In this document: positions 34,067 through 42,661 of the stretch, piece after piece
Position numbering within the stretch: position 1 is the stretch's first letter
Layout of the letters: the number at the start of each line of letters is the position of its first letter
Origin: Seminavis robusta
Lineage: Eukaryota > Bacillariophyta > Bacillariophyceae > Naviculales > Naviculaceae
Length of the DNA stretch: 64,000 nt
Assembly (NCBI GenBank): GCA_903772945.1
Contig: CAICTM010000037.1
Span: 62,001-126,000, forward strand
Direction: 5' to 3'
Made by a program: the position numbers and the translations under genes
The notes under the pieces: model-generated
Databases searched by the model: none
What the model was told of the DNA's origin: nothing
The model's input: only the letters and a program-made list of their open reading frames with translations

Positions 34067-35158
34067 CTACAAACTAGACAATGGAATTGGCATGGCACCA
34101 ACAGTTCCTCCATCAACATTCAAAATGACTCCAGTACACCAAGATGATGCCTTGGAACTCAAAAAGATTGCAGCTCCGGCCATATCATCTTCCTCTCCCA
34201 TGCGGCCCAAGGGAATCTTGTTCGCGAGCGCCTGAGCATCGCCACCCCATGTAGCCAAGCCAGCACTCATCCGACTCGGTACAAATCCAGGCGCCAGAAC
34301 ATTGACGGTAATGTGCTTGGGTGCCAACTCCCTTGCCAGATCTTTGGTCAAATGATGGACGGCTGCCTTGCTAGCGTCATAGGCATGTGTTGGTGCTTCC
34401 TACGGGAGGATAATCAATCAAAAGGGAAAAAACACATCAATACCCCGGTTGAATCACACGTAAAGAGCATCGTGTTGCTTGACTTGGATTTGCTTACCTG
34501 AGGCACCATTCCAGCCACTAGAAGCACATGCATGCACATTCAAATGCCGTTAGTCGGGCACAGAACCCAACAACAATTTTTATTTCAATTCGTTTCAATG
34601 GAACTCACCACTTCCAATGTTAATGACGCGTCCAGGATCATCTCCCGTTTCTCTCTTCAACAGGGGGATGCATTCTCGTGTCAGGTAGAAGAGACCCTTG
34701 ACATTGAGGTCAAATACCTTGTCGAAGCCCCAATTGGCCTTGCCGGAATCGCGATCTAGGGGTTCTCCCCAACTAGCGCCGGCATTATTGACAAGTACAT
34801 CAAGTTTATTGTCGAATACCGATGCCGTGTGACTGGCCAAGGCGACGCAGCCTTCTCGGGTGGAGACATTGGATGCAACGTACTGTACATTGTCCGACTT
34901 GAGACTCTCGGCTGCTTCCGCACACGCCTTTTCATCTCGACTTGTCAACAGCACTTTGGCACCGGCGTCTACGAATCCTTTGGCAATCATCAATCCAATG
35001 CCACGGGATCCCCCCGTCACAAGGACGTTCTGCCAGAATTAATGAAACAAAAGATGAGTCTAGATAGAACCTTGTACATCGAGACAAGTAACGTCATCGA
35101 TGCAGCGTACCTTCCCAGCCACCGAAAACAGGCTATTCAACTTGGTTGCTGCGGACAT
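34067..35158 (-). CDS. Short-chain dehydrogenase/reductase, 273 aa, four exons
   Basis: The exons (minus) are 35158-35111, 35029-34609, 34517-34498 (20 bases) and 34399-34067, with introns of 81, 91 and 98 bases. It has a classical SDR Rossmann fold for NAD(P)(H): T-G-G-S-R-G-I-G at 21-28, N-N-A-G at 97-100, catalytic S156, and Y170-D-A-S-K174. It ends with the usual C-T-G-V-I-L-N-V-D-G-G-T strand. The R following the glycine motif and the T-S-R-D at the second strand suggest NADPH preference (inference). The substrate cannot be read from sequence; the closest general group is 3-oxoacyl-ACP-reductase/RhlG-like. The length is normal. The microexon lies between the codons for the catalytic Ser and Tyr. 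Confidence 0.9.
34498..34517 (-). other. 20-base microexon of the SDR gene
   Basis: It is flanked by TTCTAG on the acceptor side and CAG/GTAAGC on the donor side. It supplies V(part)-A-G-M-V-P-Q, which is needed for the S-V-A-G helix start seen in SDR proteins, and it keeps phase (1 in, 0 out). Confidence 0.85.
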
Positions 35159-35790
35159 GGTCTGATCTTCTAAAGGTTTGTGCGGTTGTCTTCTTTAGCT
35201 GCTGGTCTGGGAGCAGAGTAGATCAGGCTATAGCTAGCAAGGGTCGTGTCAAGAAATGGCATCTGCAAGATGATGACTTCGAAGATCCGAAGATCCAGCA
35301 TCGAATAATAATATTATTGCTATTTTAAGTTGTTTGGAAGATGATCGCAGAGGCGCACTGCATCATCTACTAGTACACATTCTGTACATGTACCGTACGG
35401 TACACAGAGTGGGTGCCCTTCCATGCAATGCACCCCTACCGTACTTTGAGTTGACTATCGATGATTTAGTTAGCTTTTCTTCTTCTTTTCTCTGCCTTGG
35501 AGTGGGCAAATCACATTCTCTATTGCCCATACAGTACCGTACCGAGCAAACAGCTCGTTCAGTTCTTTCATTTTTCCTATTCTGTGATTAAAGTAGTTAG
35601 CTGCCCAGCGATTCATGCACTAGAGTAGGAGAAAGCCATCAAATATCCTGGTATACTTGTTTTTAAGTTTCTTGTGAACGTGAAATCCTTCGTCACGAAA
35701 TCATCTTTTTTGTTCTGCACGTGTCATGAGTCGAGTCTGTACAAACTGAATCGAATCCTCAGAAGGGCGCTTGGCCGCCTCACCACTACT
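35159..35790. other. Spacer upstream of the SDR gene
   Basis: This region lies between the SDR start and the stop of the next minus-strand gene. It contains several GTACCGTACGGTAC-like palindromic stretches (about 35389-35404 and 35532-35542). No coding signal is seen. Confidence 0.45.
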
Positions 35791-37731
35791 TTACCCCACC
35801 ACGAATGGCTGTTCCTCTCCCGCGTAGATCGAGATGCGAAGGGGAGGGTTTAGTCCCCCATCTTCAATCTGCAGCCCTTCAATGTAGTCCGAGTCAAACA
35901 AACTGTACTGCATGACACCACCGACTCCCGAGTTTGCATGAATGTAAATGATGGGCAACTCGTAAGATCCCAAGAATTCTGCCATACGATTGAAGAACCT
36001 TCGTTGTTGAGGTCCCGGACGAGCATTGCCCATCAGGACAATCTTTTGGAAGTTGTCCTGATTCATGGATACCATGGACTCCATCCAATTGACATTGTCA
36101 TTCAATCGTCGAGTCCACTCCTCTTGGCTGGTCATGCGTCCTCCCACAAGGTGCAATCCCAAAAAGAGGACATCCTTGAAGAGAAAGGCAAAGTTCTCCT
36201 TTCGACGCATTTGCCGGTTGACGATAAAGTTGTGATCAAAGTTGGCTTCAAACGATTCAAAGTTGGCTTGCCATGTCTCCCAGGCATCGTCAGGATTGGG
36301 ACAGTTGTTCCAATCTTCTTCGCCAGGCACGATAAACATGGGAACAGGACTCTGTAGGAGGACATCCTTGACGCGAGAGTATCGTGATTCCGAGCACAAG
36401 GTGACGGCCGAGTTCTGAATGTTACCCAAATGCGCCACAAAGTGAGCATCACTGGGCAAGGCTTCGAGATCAGCGCTGAGCTTTTCTTCTTCGCTACTAT
36501 CATAGGGAGAGTCGGACGTGACATAGAAGACAATGTCTGGAAGACCCTCTTGGCCTGCCGAGCCGGTACTGGTTGCAGTGGAAGCAAATGTCTTGGCAGC
36601 CTTTGTCTGGCCTGCTGTTGACCGAGAGACAAGCATTCCAATAAGGAGGCCAACAGCGATACAGAGTGAAGCAGATAGGATGGCCCAACGACGCTGCTGT
36701 CTCTTTTTGCGTTCCAATTGTTCTTGCCACGTCTTGCGGGGTTCGGGAGGTGTCAAGGACCTGCCATTGGAGTCTAGATCACGGCTTCCAAAGGCCGCCA
36801 TGATGTTGGCTCCTCTATCCAGATCGGGTGAGTACGTAGTGGTGGCAGTGGCAGGGGTGGTGGTGGGCTTCTTTCCAAAGCCGTCACGAAAGCTGAATCC
36901 ACCAGATCCAAAGACGCTAGGCGAATCATGAGGACTGGCTATGAACAGGTTGCGGTGAGTTTTGACTTCTCTGTCAGTTTCCCGTTCCATGTGATTGAGG
37001 ACATCTTTGACGTTGGCGCTGCGACTGCGTCCGCCCGACAAGGCCAATAGGGTGTGGTCAATAGAGTACCTAGAGGACCACTTGCTTTCCTTTTTGGGCA
37101 TGGTTCCTCCATTGTTTTCCATTTCAATGACATCGACGAGGGCGTCTTCTTCGGCATAAGAAGGGATATTATTTTCTTCGTCATCTCCGTCTTTACCGGG
37201 GAAGGCAGATCGAGGACTGGAAGTGTAGGAGGCAGATCTGGAAGAACGCTTGGTGAAGTCAAGTCCAGCCAAAGCGGAAGGAACGCGCTTGGAACTACTG
37301 GTACTGGATCGGCGGCTGCTGCTGTTACTGCCATGGCCTGATCCCAAGCCACCGAGGCTACTGCGACTTCCGCTAAAGCCACCACTGTAGGAGGCAGAGA
37401 ATCCGCCACTCTGCGTCTTTCGGACAGAATAAGGCGTCGAGAGGTGATCGTCGGCAATCTCCAACATTTTCAAGGCTTCAAGACGAATGGCTTCATCATC
37501 ATCATATCCCTCTTCACTGTCTTCATCAGATTCAATATCACTCGGAGTTGACATACCAGAACGCACCGGGGAGTTTGCAACTCGCTCCGCCGCAAGCTCA
37601 ACAGCCCTGACATTGGCTTCGTGAGTCTCCGACATGGTCGGATTTTCGTACTGCGCCCAACGAGAAGGCATTTCTTTGTTTGTGGAACCCATCAACTCAT
37701 CCTCATCCCAAGGGGGGGTTTCGTCAGCCAT
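35791..37731 (-). CDS. Membrane-anchored calcineurin-like phosphoesterase relative, 646 aa
   Basis: The start is the ATG at 37731. Residues 1-335 are disordered, with long S/G/R tracts and acidic patches. One transmembrane helix at about 347-369 (A-I-L-S-A-S-L-C-I-A-V-G-L-L-I-G) makes it a type II membrane protein. The lumenal part resembles metallophosphoesterases of the algal G-D-N-E-W clade. Blocks align by position, but residues differ: V-T-S-D-S for the first Asp motif, H-L-G-N-I-Q for G-D, V-P-G-E-E-D-W-N-N-C-P for G-D-N-E-W-N-D-C, and Y-I-H-A-N for the H-x-H end. Catalysis is therefore doubtful. It is a single exon. Confidence 0.75.
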   Translation of the reverse strand: MADETPPWDEDELMGSTNKEMPSRWAQYENPTMSETHEANVRAVELAAERVANSPVRSGMSTPSDIESDEDSEEGYDDDEAIRLEALKMLEIADDHLSTPYSVRKTQSGGFSASYSGGFSGSRSSLGGLGSGHGSNSSSRRSSTSSSKRVPSALAGLDFTKRSSRSASYTSSPRSAFPGKDGDDEENNIPSYAEEDALVDVIEMENNGGTMPKKESKWSSRYSIDHTLLALSGGRSRSANVKDVLNHMERETDREVKTHRNLFIASPHDSPSVFGSGGFSFRDGFGKKPTTTPATATTTYSPDLDRGANIMAAFGSRDLDSNGRSLTPPEPRKTWQEQLERKKRQQRRWAILSASLCIAVGLLIGMLVSRSTAGQTKAAKTFASTATSTGSAGQEGLPDIVFYVTSDSPYDSSEEEKLSADLEALPSDAHFVAHLGNIQNSAVTLCSESRYSRVKDVLLQSPVPMFIVPGEEDWNNCPNPDDAWETWQANFESFEANFDHNFIVNRQMRRKENFAFLFKDVLFLGLHLVGGRMTSQEEWTRRLNDNVNWMESMVSMNQDNFQKIVLMGNARPGPQQRRFFNRMAEFLGSYELPIIYIHANSGVGGVMQYSLFDSDYIEGLQIEDGGLNPPLRISIYAGEEQPFVVG

Positions 37732-38399
37732 CTTCAAAGTTATCTATCAGTACTTCTAAAGTCCGTTGCACGCAACTTATACTCAAGGAAGGGACTAAAA
37801 GTGGCGGTTGTCAAAGACAGAGGCAGAGCATCCAGATCAAATGCGACGAATCAATACAAAAATGCATCCGCCAACACAACTGTTACCAAAATGTTTGTAG
37901 TCTTGTTGACATGAATCACACGATTCGCATAAAATATTTAGAAGCTTCGCGGCGGAGCCCTCGGTTTGTGTCCAAACAATGAATTTTTTGGTCCTAAACT
38001 GTCGGGAGGCAAACTAACGGTCGGCATTCAAGCTAACCGGTGGTGGTCATTTTTTCATTCACTGACGGTAGTCATGAGTCGAGTCGAGTCGAGTCAGTCG
38101 ACGAGTGCAGTCGAGTCCCGGTCCGTACCGGTACATGTACGAGAAAGTCCGTGGGGCCACCCAACACAATGGTGACCGACAGCCAAAATTCACTCTTTGC
38201 TGAAATCGTAGAACTCTATTGTTTTGTTCAGTAGTTTTAGTTCTTTGTACCAGTCCTGGTATTGCTTGTGATCTCTGGGGCACAGTGGGACCTGAACTCG
38301 GCGTCGTTCAATGTAAATGCACCGACGCAACGCACGTCCTTCGGTTCAAATCGAGGCTATCATGTCATACATCATACAACTAGGCTCTACGGTAGCCAG
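37732..38399. other. Spacer with GTCGA repeats
   Basis: This region lies between the phosphoesterase start (minus) and the stop of the next minus-strand gene. GTCGA/GAGTC repeats occupy about 38076-38117, followed by a TACCGGTACATGTAC palindromic stretch. No coding signal is seen. Confidence 0.45.
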
Positions 38400-39074
38400 C
38401 TAGATCAGGCGAGGGGGAGGCTTTGTCAAAAAGGCAGTTCCCAGTTCTTCTTTCTTTCTGGGCTGAGGACGCCGGTCTCCGTAGTCAATCGAACGGATCT
38501 TTTGCTCATACTTCCAAATGCCAAAATACAAATCGAAGAGAACGGGAAGTCCCAGCAACGCAATGTTCGTACACAGTTCAATCCCTTTCACCCTTCGGTA
38601 GGTGCGAGGATGGAGCAGCTTTCCACGTAACGTCATCATCTGCTCTTCTTCGACACACTCTCTCCATCGCTCGTGCATTCCGAGGGTGTCGTTCCAGTAC
38701 TCGATTGCGTTGCGTCGTGCCGTTTTGCGAATAACTCGATGTGAACTCCACATCCGCATCCGGGCGTGGCTTGAATAGTGGCAACGAGACGGTATCTCTA
38801 CGACGGAAGCGGTGGAGGCAAAACGAACTGCCTTGGTCGACATTTTGTAAGCATCGTTTTCCGGGGACGGCTCGGACACGAACAGAACGGGGACTTTGTA
38901 GACTTCGAAAGGATGAGTAAGACGCGCAATGGCTGTTGCAACCATGCGTCGTTTCTTCTGTGGCGTCCGTTCAAGAGAGCGGCCGATTTTGCTCAGAAGG
39001 CTGTTTCGAAGACGACGACTCATGCGAAACTTCGACTTGCCATGGCCGCCAATCTTCTTCTTGTTGAATATCAT
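38400..39074 (-). CDS. Diatom IPS/LHP-motif family protein, 224 aa (left paralogue)
   Basis: The first ATG is at 39074. The N-terminus is very basic (K/R-rich). The core, about residues 80-160, reads V-R-F-A-S-T-A-S-V-V-E-I-P-S, then W-S-S-H-R-V-I-R, A-R-R-N-A-I-E-Y-W, W-R-E-C-V-E-E and G-K-L-L-H-P-R-T. The same order of motifs occurs in the divergent neighbour at 39593. I know this motif order only as a pattern common in diatom proteins; its function is unknown to me. A hydrophobic stretch follows (I-A-L-L-G-L-P-V-L-F-D-L-Y-F). The gene ends with a proline-rich tail. Confidence 0.7.
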   Translation of the reverse strand: MIFNKKKIGGHGKSKFRMSRRLRNSLLSKIGRSLERTPQKKRRMVATAIARLTHPFEVYKVPVLFVSEPSPENDAYKMSTKAVRFASTASVVEIPSRCHYSSHARMRMWSSHRVIRKTARRNAIEYWNDTLGMHERWRECVEEEQMMTLRGKLLHPRTYRRVKGIELCTNIALLGLPVLFDLYFGIWKYEQKIRSIDYGDRRPQPRKKEELGTAFLTKPPPRLI

Positions 39075-39592
39075 GGTCGGTATTACGACCTTACGATGAT
39101 GGGTGATGCAGTTAATGTTACGATCGAGATTCCACTGTAGTAACAAATGGCCACAGTACTTTGCTATGAGACCGTCGCCGTACCAAGCAGCCACTTGGGG
39201 CTCGCTCAAAAGAAACGCACCGTTACTTCGAATTCGAAATGATTTTCAAAACGATATTGAACTTCAAAAGCTGGGAAGGATCAGAATGATGAATGATCGA
39301 TCGAATCAGCCATCCTTGTGAGAGAGAGCTTGTAGGAAAACGCGAAGACGACAAGACGAAAAGCAAAAGAGGACCGAATGAGCTCGTTCGACAGAAAAAG
39401 TGTGAGGCCTGAACTCGTCCATATCGACTGGCGTGGATGACAATTCATGACTGATTATTCGTGACAGAAGTCAAAACGTTCCACGCTGTGCAGGCGTTGG
39501 TACCTGTCCTACTAGAGCGACAGTCCGGTGGGCCCAAGCCGCTCACAAATTTTGCCCACACCTTGAGGTCAACGATTTCATTCATTTCCATC
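39075..39592. other. Divergent spacer between paralogues
   Basis: These 518 bases between two head-to-head paralogues should hold both promoters. The frames of both genes are open for some way upstream of the first ATG, so longer 5' ends are not excluded. No named element is recognised. Confidence 0.45.
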
Positions 39593-40513
39593 ATGACGAG
39601 TTTCGTAGGACGGAAGAACGCTTCAGCCAAGACCATGGCACCAACAGCGCGTGTGACTTCCAAGATCGGTCTCTCCCCTCTTCAAGAAGCCGGAAAGCGT
39701 GTTTCGAAGCTACGCCTCTCCTTGAGAGACAAGAGCGGTGGCAACCTCAATCTTTCGTTTCGATCGCGCCGTGGAGTGAAGGTATCGATCGATCCCGAGC
39801 GCATTGCTGTGCCCGAGAATGGACCATTTTCGAAAGGTGTAAAGGTGACTATTGATCCCGATCGCCTTGGGCCAGATACTTTGATTCGTGAGGAACGAAT
39901 GAAGAATCACTGCGGAGAAGACACCAACAGCCGCGTTCAATTTCGTACCACCGTAAGCGTCAAATTGATCCCTTCTCACCGAGAACTGCGCCCTGATGTA
40001 AAAGCAAAACTTTGGGATTCTAAACAACTTCGACAAGCGAACGCGATTCGAAATCGGGCCGAATACATGTCGGATGGTCGCGATTGGCGGAACTGTGCCG
40101 AGGAGAACGACATGTTCATTTTCTTCGGAGAGCTGATTCACCCATACACAGATGCAATCATGATGGGTGAAGCAGCCGAGTACGAGAAGCGGCAATTCGC
40201 GCGCCTTTCAAAGAAGAAGGAGGAGTCACAGGTGAACATGTTGTGTTCAAAGAAGGAGGAGTCACAGGTGAGCATGTGGTGTCGTCTCGGATTTGTTTTG
40301 ATCGCCATTTGGCTTTTCGTGGCTAACTGTATTTGTATTGTCCATGACAACCAGGAGCGTCCTCTTTCCCTCAAGCAACGATTGGTAGTTCTCGCGAGTG
40401 GCGTCTTCTTTTCCTCTGCAGTGGAGAAGAAATCCAAGCGTCGCGAGACAAAGGAGAATTTCCTTCTTTCTTTGGCTCGCCAGAACCATCAGGCCATCGG
40501 GGTTGCTACTTAA
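39593..40513 (+). CDS. Diatom IPS/LHP-motif family protein, 306 aa (right paralogue)
   Basis: The first ATG is at 39593. The N-terminus is basic, with a V-K-V-[ST]-I-D-P-[ED]-R motif that occurs twice. The core reads V-Q-F-R-T-T-V-S-V-K-L-I-P-S, L-W-D-S-K-Q-L-R, A-I-R-N-R-A-E-Y, D-W-R-N-C-A-E-E and G-E-L-I-H-P-Y-T, matching the left paralogue block by block. Near the end, a 39/36-base duplication gives two K-K-E-E-S-Q-V segments. A transmembrane helix follows (F-V-L-I-A-I-W-L-F-V-A-N-C-I), then a second hydrophobic stretch. Its function is unknown. Confidence 0.75.
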   Translation: MTSFVGRKNASAKTMAPTARVTSKIGLSPLQEAGKRVSKLRLSLRDKSGGNLNLSFRSRRGVKVSIDPERIAVPENGPFSKGVKVTIDPDRLGPDTLIREERMKNHCGEDTNSRVQFRTTVSVKLIPSHRELRPDVKAKLWDSKQLRQANAIRNRAEYMSDGRDWRNCAEENDMFIFFGELIHPYTDAIMMGEAAEYEKRQFARLSKKKEESQVNMLCSKKEESQVSMWCRLGFVLIAIWLFVANCICIVHDNQERPLSLKQRLVVLASGVFFSSAVEKKSKRRETKENFLLSLARQNHQAIGVAT

Positions 40514-40979
40514 TTGAAAGCTCAAGATAGAAAGATAAACATAATTTTTAAAGAAAACAAAATACAAACGATAGATTCTAGTTGCTGCTCTTTTGCTTCG
40601 GTTGACGGGAGGGAAGATATGCTACAGTACAGTACCGTACCGATACGGTGACCAGACTGTGCTTCCAGTACCGGTAGTTTAGCAGCTGTGCGTCGTCGAC
40701 ACCTGTGTCTACGATAGTTCGTCGCAGTTGCCACTTGCACTAGCTAGCTCGAATTGTCTCTTGTGGGCTTCTGCAAGTCCCATGCACTCTTACGCTGTGC
40801 GAGCTTGCCCCGATTCGATTCATTCTGAACGAGTCATCGCATCAACCTCCAGGATACAGTAGTAGAGAAAACGAATGTTCCTGAATAAGCAAACCTAATC
40901 AACTATAGCACCGACCTAGTGTCCAATCCTCCACACAAAACTACCACTACTTTCACAAACCCCGTTGAATGCTGGCATT
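40514..40979. other. Convergent spacer
   Basis: These 466 bases lie between the stops of two convergent genes. A GTACCGTACCGATACGG stretch sits near 40631. No coding signal is seen. Confidence 0.45.
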
Positions 40980-42228
40980 TTAGTCTGCCTTTTCTTTGGA
41001 CTCAGAGGGCTTGGGCGCCAATGCACGGAAGATCATGGGGCTGGAAAGAACCACGATGGGCTCAATCGTCCACATCAAGTCGCCGGCGAAGTTTCCTTGG
41101 TTTTGGGAAATAGAACGTCAAGGAGGGCCAGCAGGGAAACGGTTAGAAAGATACCAGCCATATGCTGTCTTTTGTCTGTCTGAATCAACCAGCTTGACTT
41201 GACTCGACAGTACCAACATCGAACTTACCATGCCAATCTGCCATTTCATGAGTGTGGTAAAACTTGAAGTATTTCATCCATCCTGGTTCATTTTCTTCGT
41301 CGTCAAAGTAGAATACAATAACTCCCATGAGGTACCCATAAAAGGCTATAAAGTTCAGTACGAAAAAGATGAATTCTCGGTATCCTTCCATCTTGGTTGT
41401 GTGAGCTTCCTGTCGAAGTCGCTCCACAATATCCTTGAGGGCTGTTTGGCGGATTTTGTCTTCTTTTTCTCCATCATCTTTTCCACCACGATAGATTTGC
41501 AAAGTACGCTGTACTTGGTCAGTCTCTTGCTTGATATCCTTTTCATCGCCATCGCGTTCCTTCCAAAATGGACTCCATTGGCTCATGAATTGGTAGGTTA
41601 TCAAGTTCATTGGTGGTGTGGTCATTGTTTCCTTGAATTTGAGTGTATCTGCCAATTCTAACATGGAATTTGCGGATCGCAGCTTTTCCAGTCCATCGGC
41701 AATCATGTAGTACAACAGGACTGCCAAACAAATCTCCATGACAGTCAGAGCATGAATGAGACCATATACCCCTCCAATCCACGGTGTTTCCGTGACATGC
41801 CAGGAATTTGAAAAAAGCCAAAAGAAGGCTAAACCAATAAAGAAACACTGAACACCAATGATCATCTCCTTGATGGCAGCCTTTCCGTCCTGGACCAACC
41901 GGGCTGTCACCAATCGTGATGCAATTTCATCATTCTTTTCAATAGGACTGCTGGACACTTTTTTGGGACGATTTTCGAGCAATTTTTGGACTCGATTGAC
42001 CGTTTTAATGCCATTGAATATCATGGACAATCCGGCTTTGGATAGAAAGATAAAGGGGTATAGCTGAAGCCAGGAAATGAAGAACTCCAAGGGAGTTGTC
42101 TTGTCGAGGGGAGGAGGGAACTCGTAGTATTGAGCCGTCACATTGTGGTCGTACAGGAACCTGGGGCCCACCTCCAAGTCCTTTACACAGCACAACAAGT
42201 TGCGAGCAAACTGCACGTAGTCGTTCAT
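40980..42228 (-). CDS. Orphan multi-pass membrane protein, 371 aa, two exons
   Basis: The exons (minus) are 42228-41229 and 41095-40980, with a 133-base intron (CATG/GTAAGT...CCAAG). ATG is at 42228 (M-N-D-Y-V-Q-F-A-R). The join gives A-D-W-H-G-N-F-A-G-D-L-M-W-T-I-E-P, a smooth continuation, and ends in S-E-S-K-E-K-A-D. Four to five hydrophobic helices are visible (F-F-I-S-W-L-Q-L-Y-P-F-I-F-L, I-I-G-V-Q-C-F-F-I-G-L-A-F-F, V-M-E-I-C-L-A-V-L-L-Y-Y, F-I-F-F-V-L-N-F-I-A-F-Y-G-Y and I-V-V-L-S-S-P-M-I-F). A charged loop precedes the fourth. The family is not recognised; reading through the intron would truncate it with a different tail. Confidence 0.75.
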
Positions 42229-42661
42229 TTTCTCACCACCAAAGAAAGTAAAGCAAAGTATTCGAGGTTGTGAGGACAAGTGGACCGAACTCTATTGTTT
42301 GTTTGTTCCTTGTTCCTTGCGTTTGGCAGTCGAAATTGCATGGATGGACGAAACCTCCCTCCAAGTCAAAGTTCAACACCCCTCATTTTTGCTTCTGACC
42401 GTCTGTCCGTAGCTTGTCAAATCAGCCCGTCTTTAAGCCGGCGGAAATAACCTTTAACCCCAACACCCCAACACCCCAACCTCCGCAACAATGACAAGAA
42501 GCCTCAGTCTTCTCTTGTGACGAAGATCCGAGACATCTACTAGTATTCATTCTGTTGATTGGCGTGTTTCTGGTTGCTGTTGTACGCCTCTGCCTCTGGG
42601 ACTGCTGTTGTGCTTCTTTGAACTGACGAGACTAACTATAGCAAGCTAGCTAACTATCAAC
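42229..42661. other. Divergent spacer
   Basis: This is the head-to-head region between the membrane protein and the PHD gene. CACCCCAA-type repeats occupy about 42456-42482. Both promoters should be here. Confidence 0.45.

Noticed and set aside
34067-34075. S-S-L at the SDR C-terminus as a peroxisomal signal
   Set aside because: It lacks the basic middle residue of a usual PTS1, so it is too weak to claim.
41096-41228. Alternative acceptors giving K-R-Q-H-M-A-G or A-Y-G-W-Y tails for the membrane protein
   Set aside because: They give short unrelated tails, while the CCAAG acceptor gives a smooth W-H-G-N-F-A-G-D join and a longer hydrophobic end.
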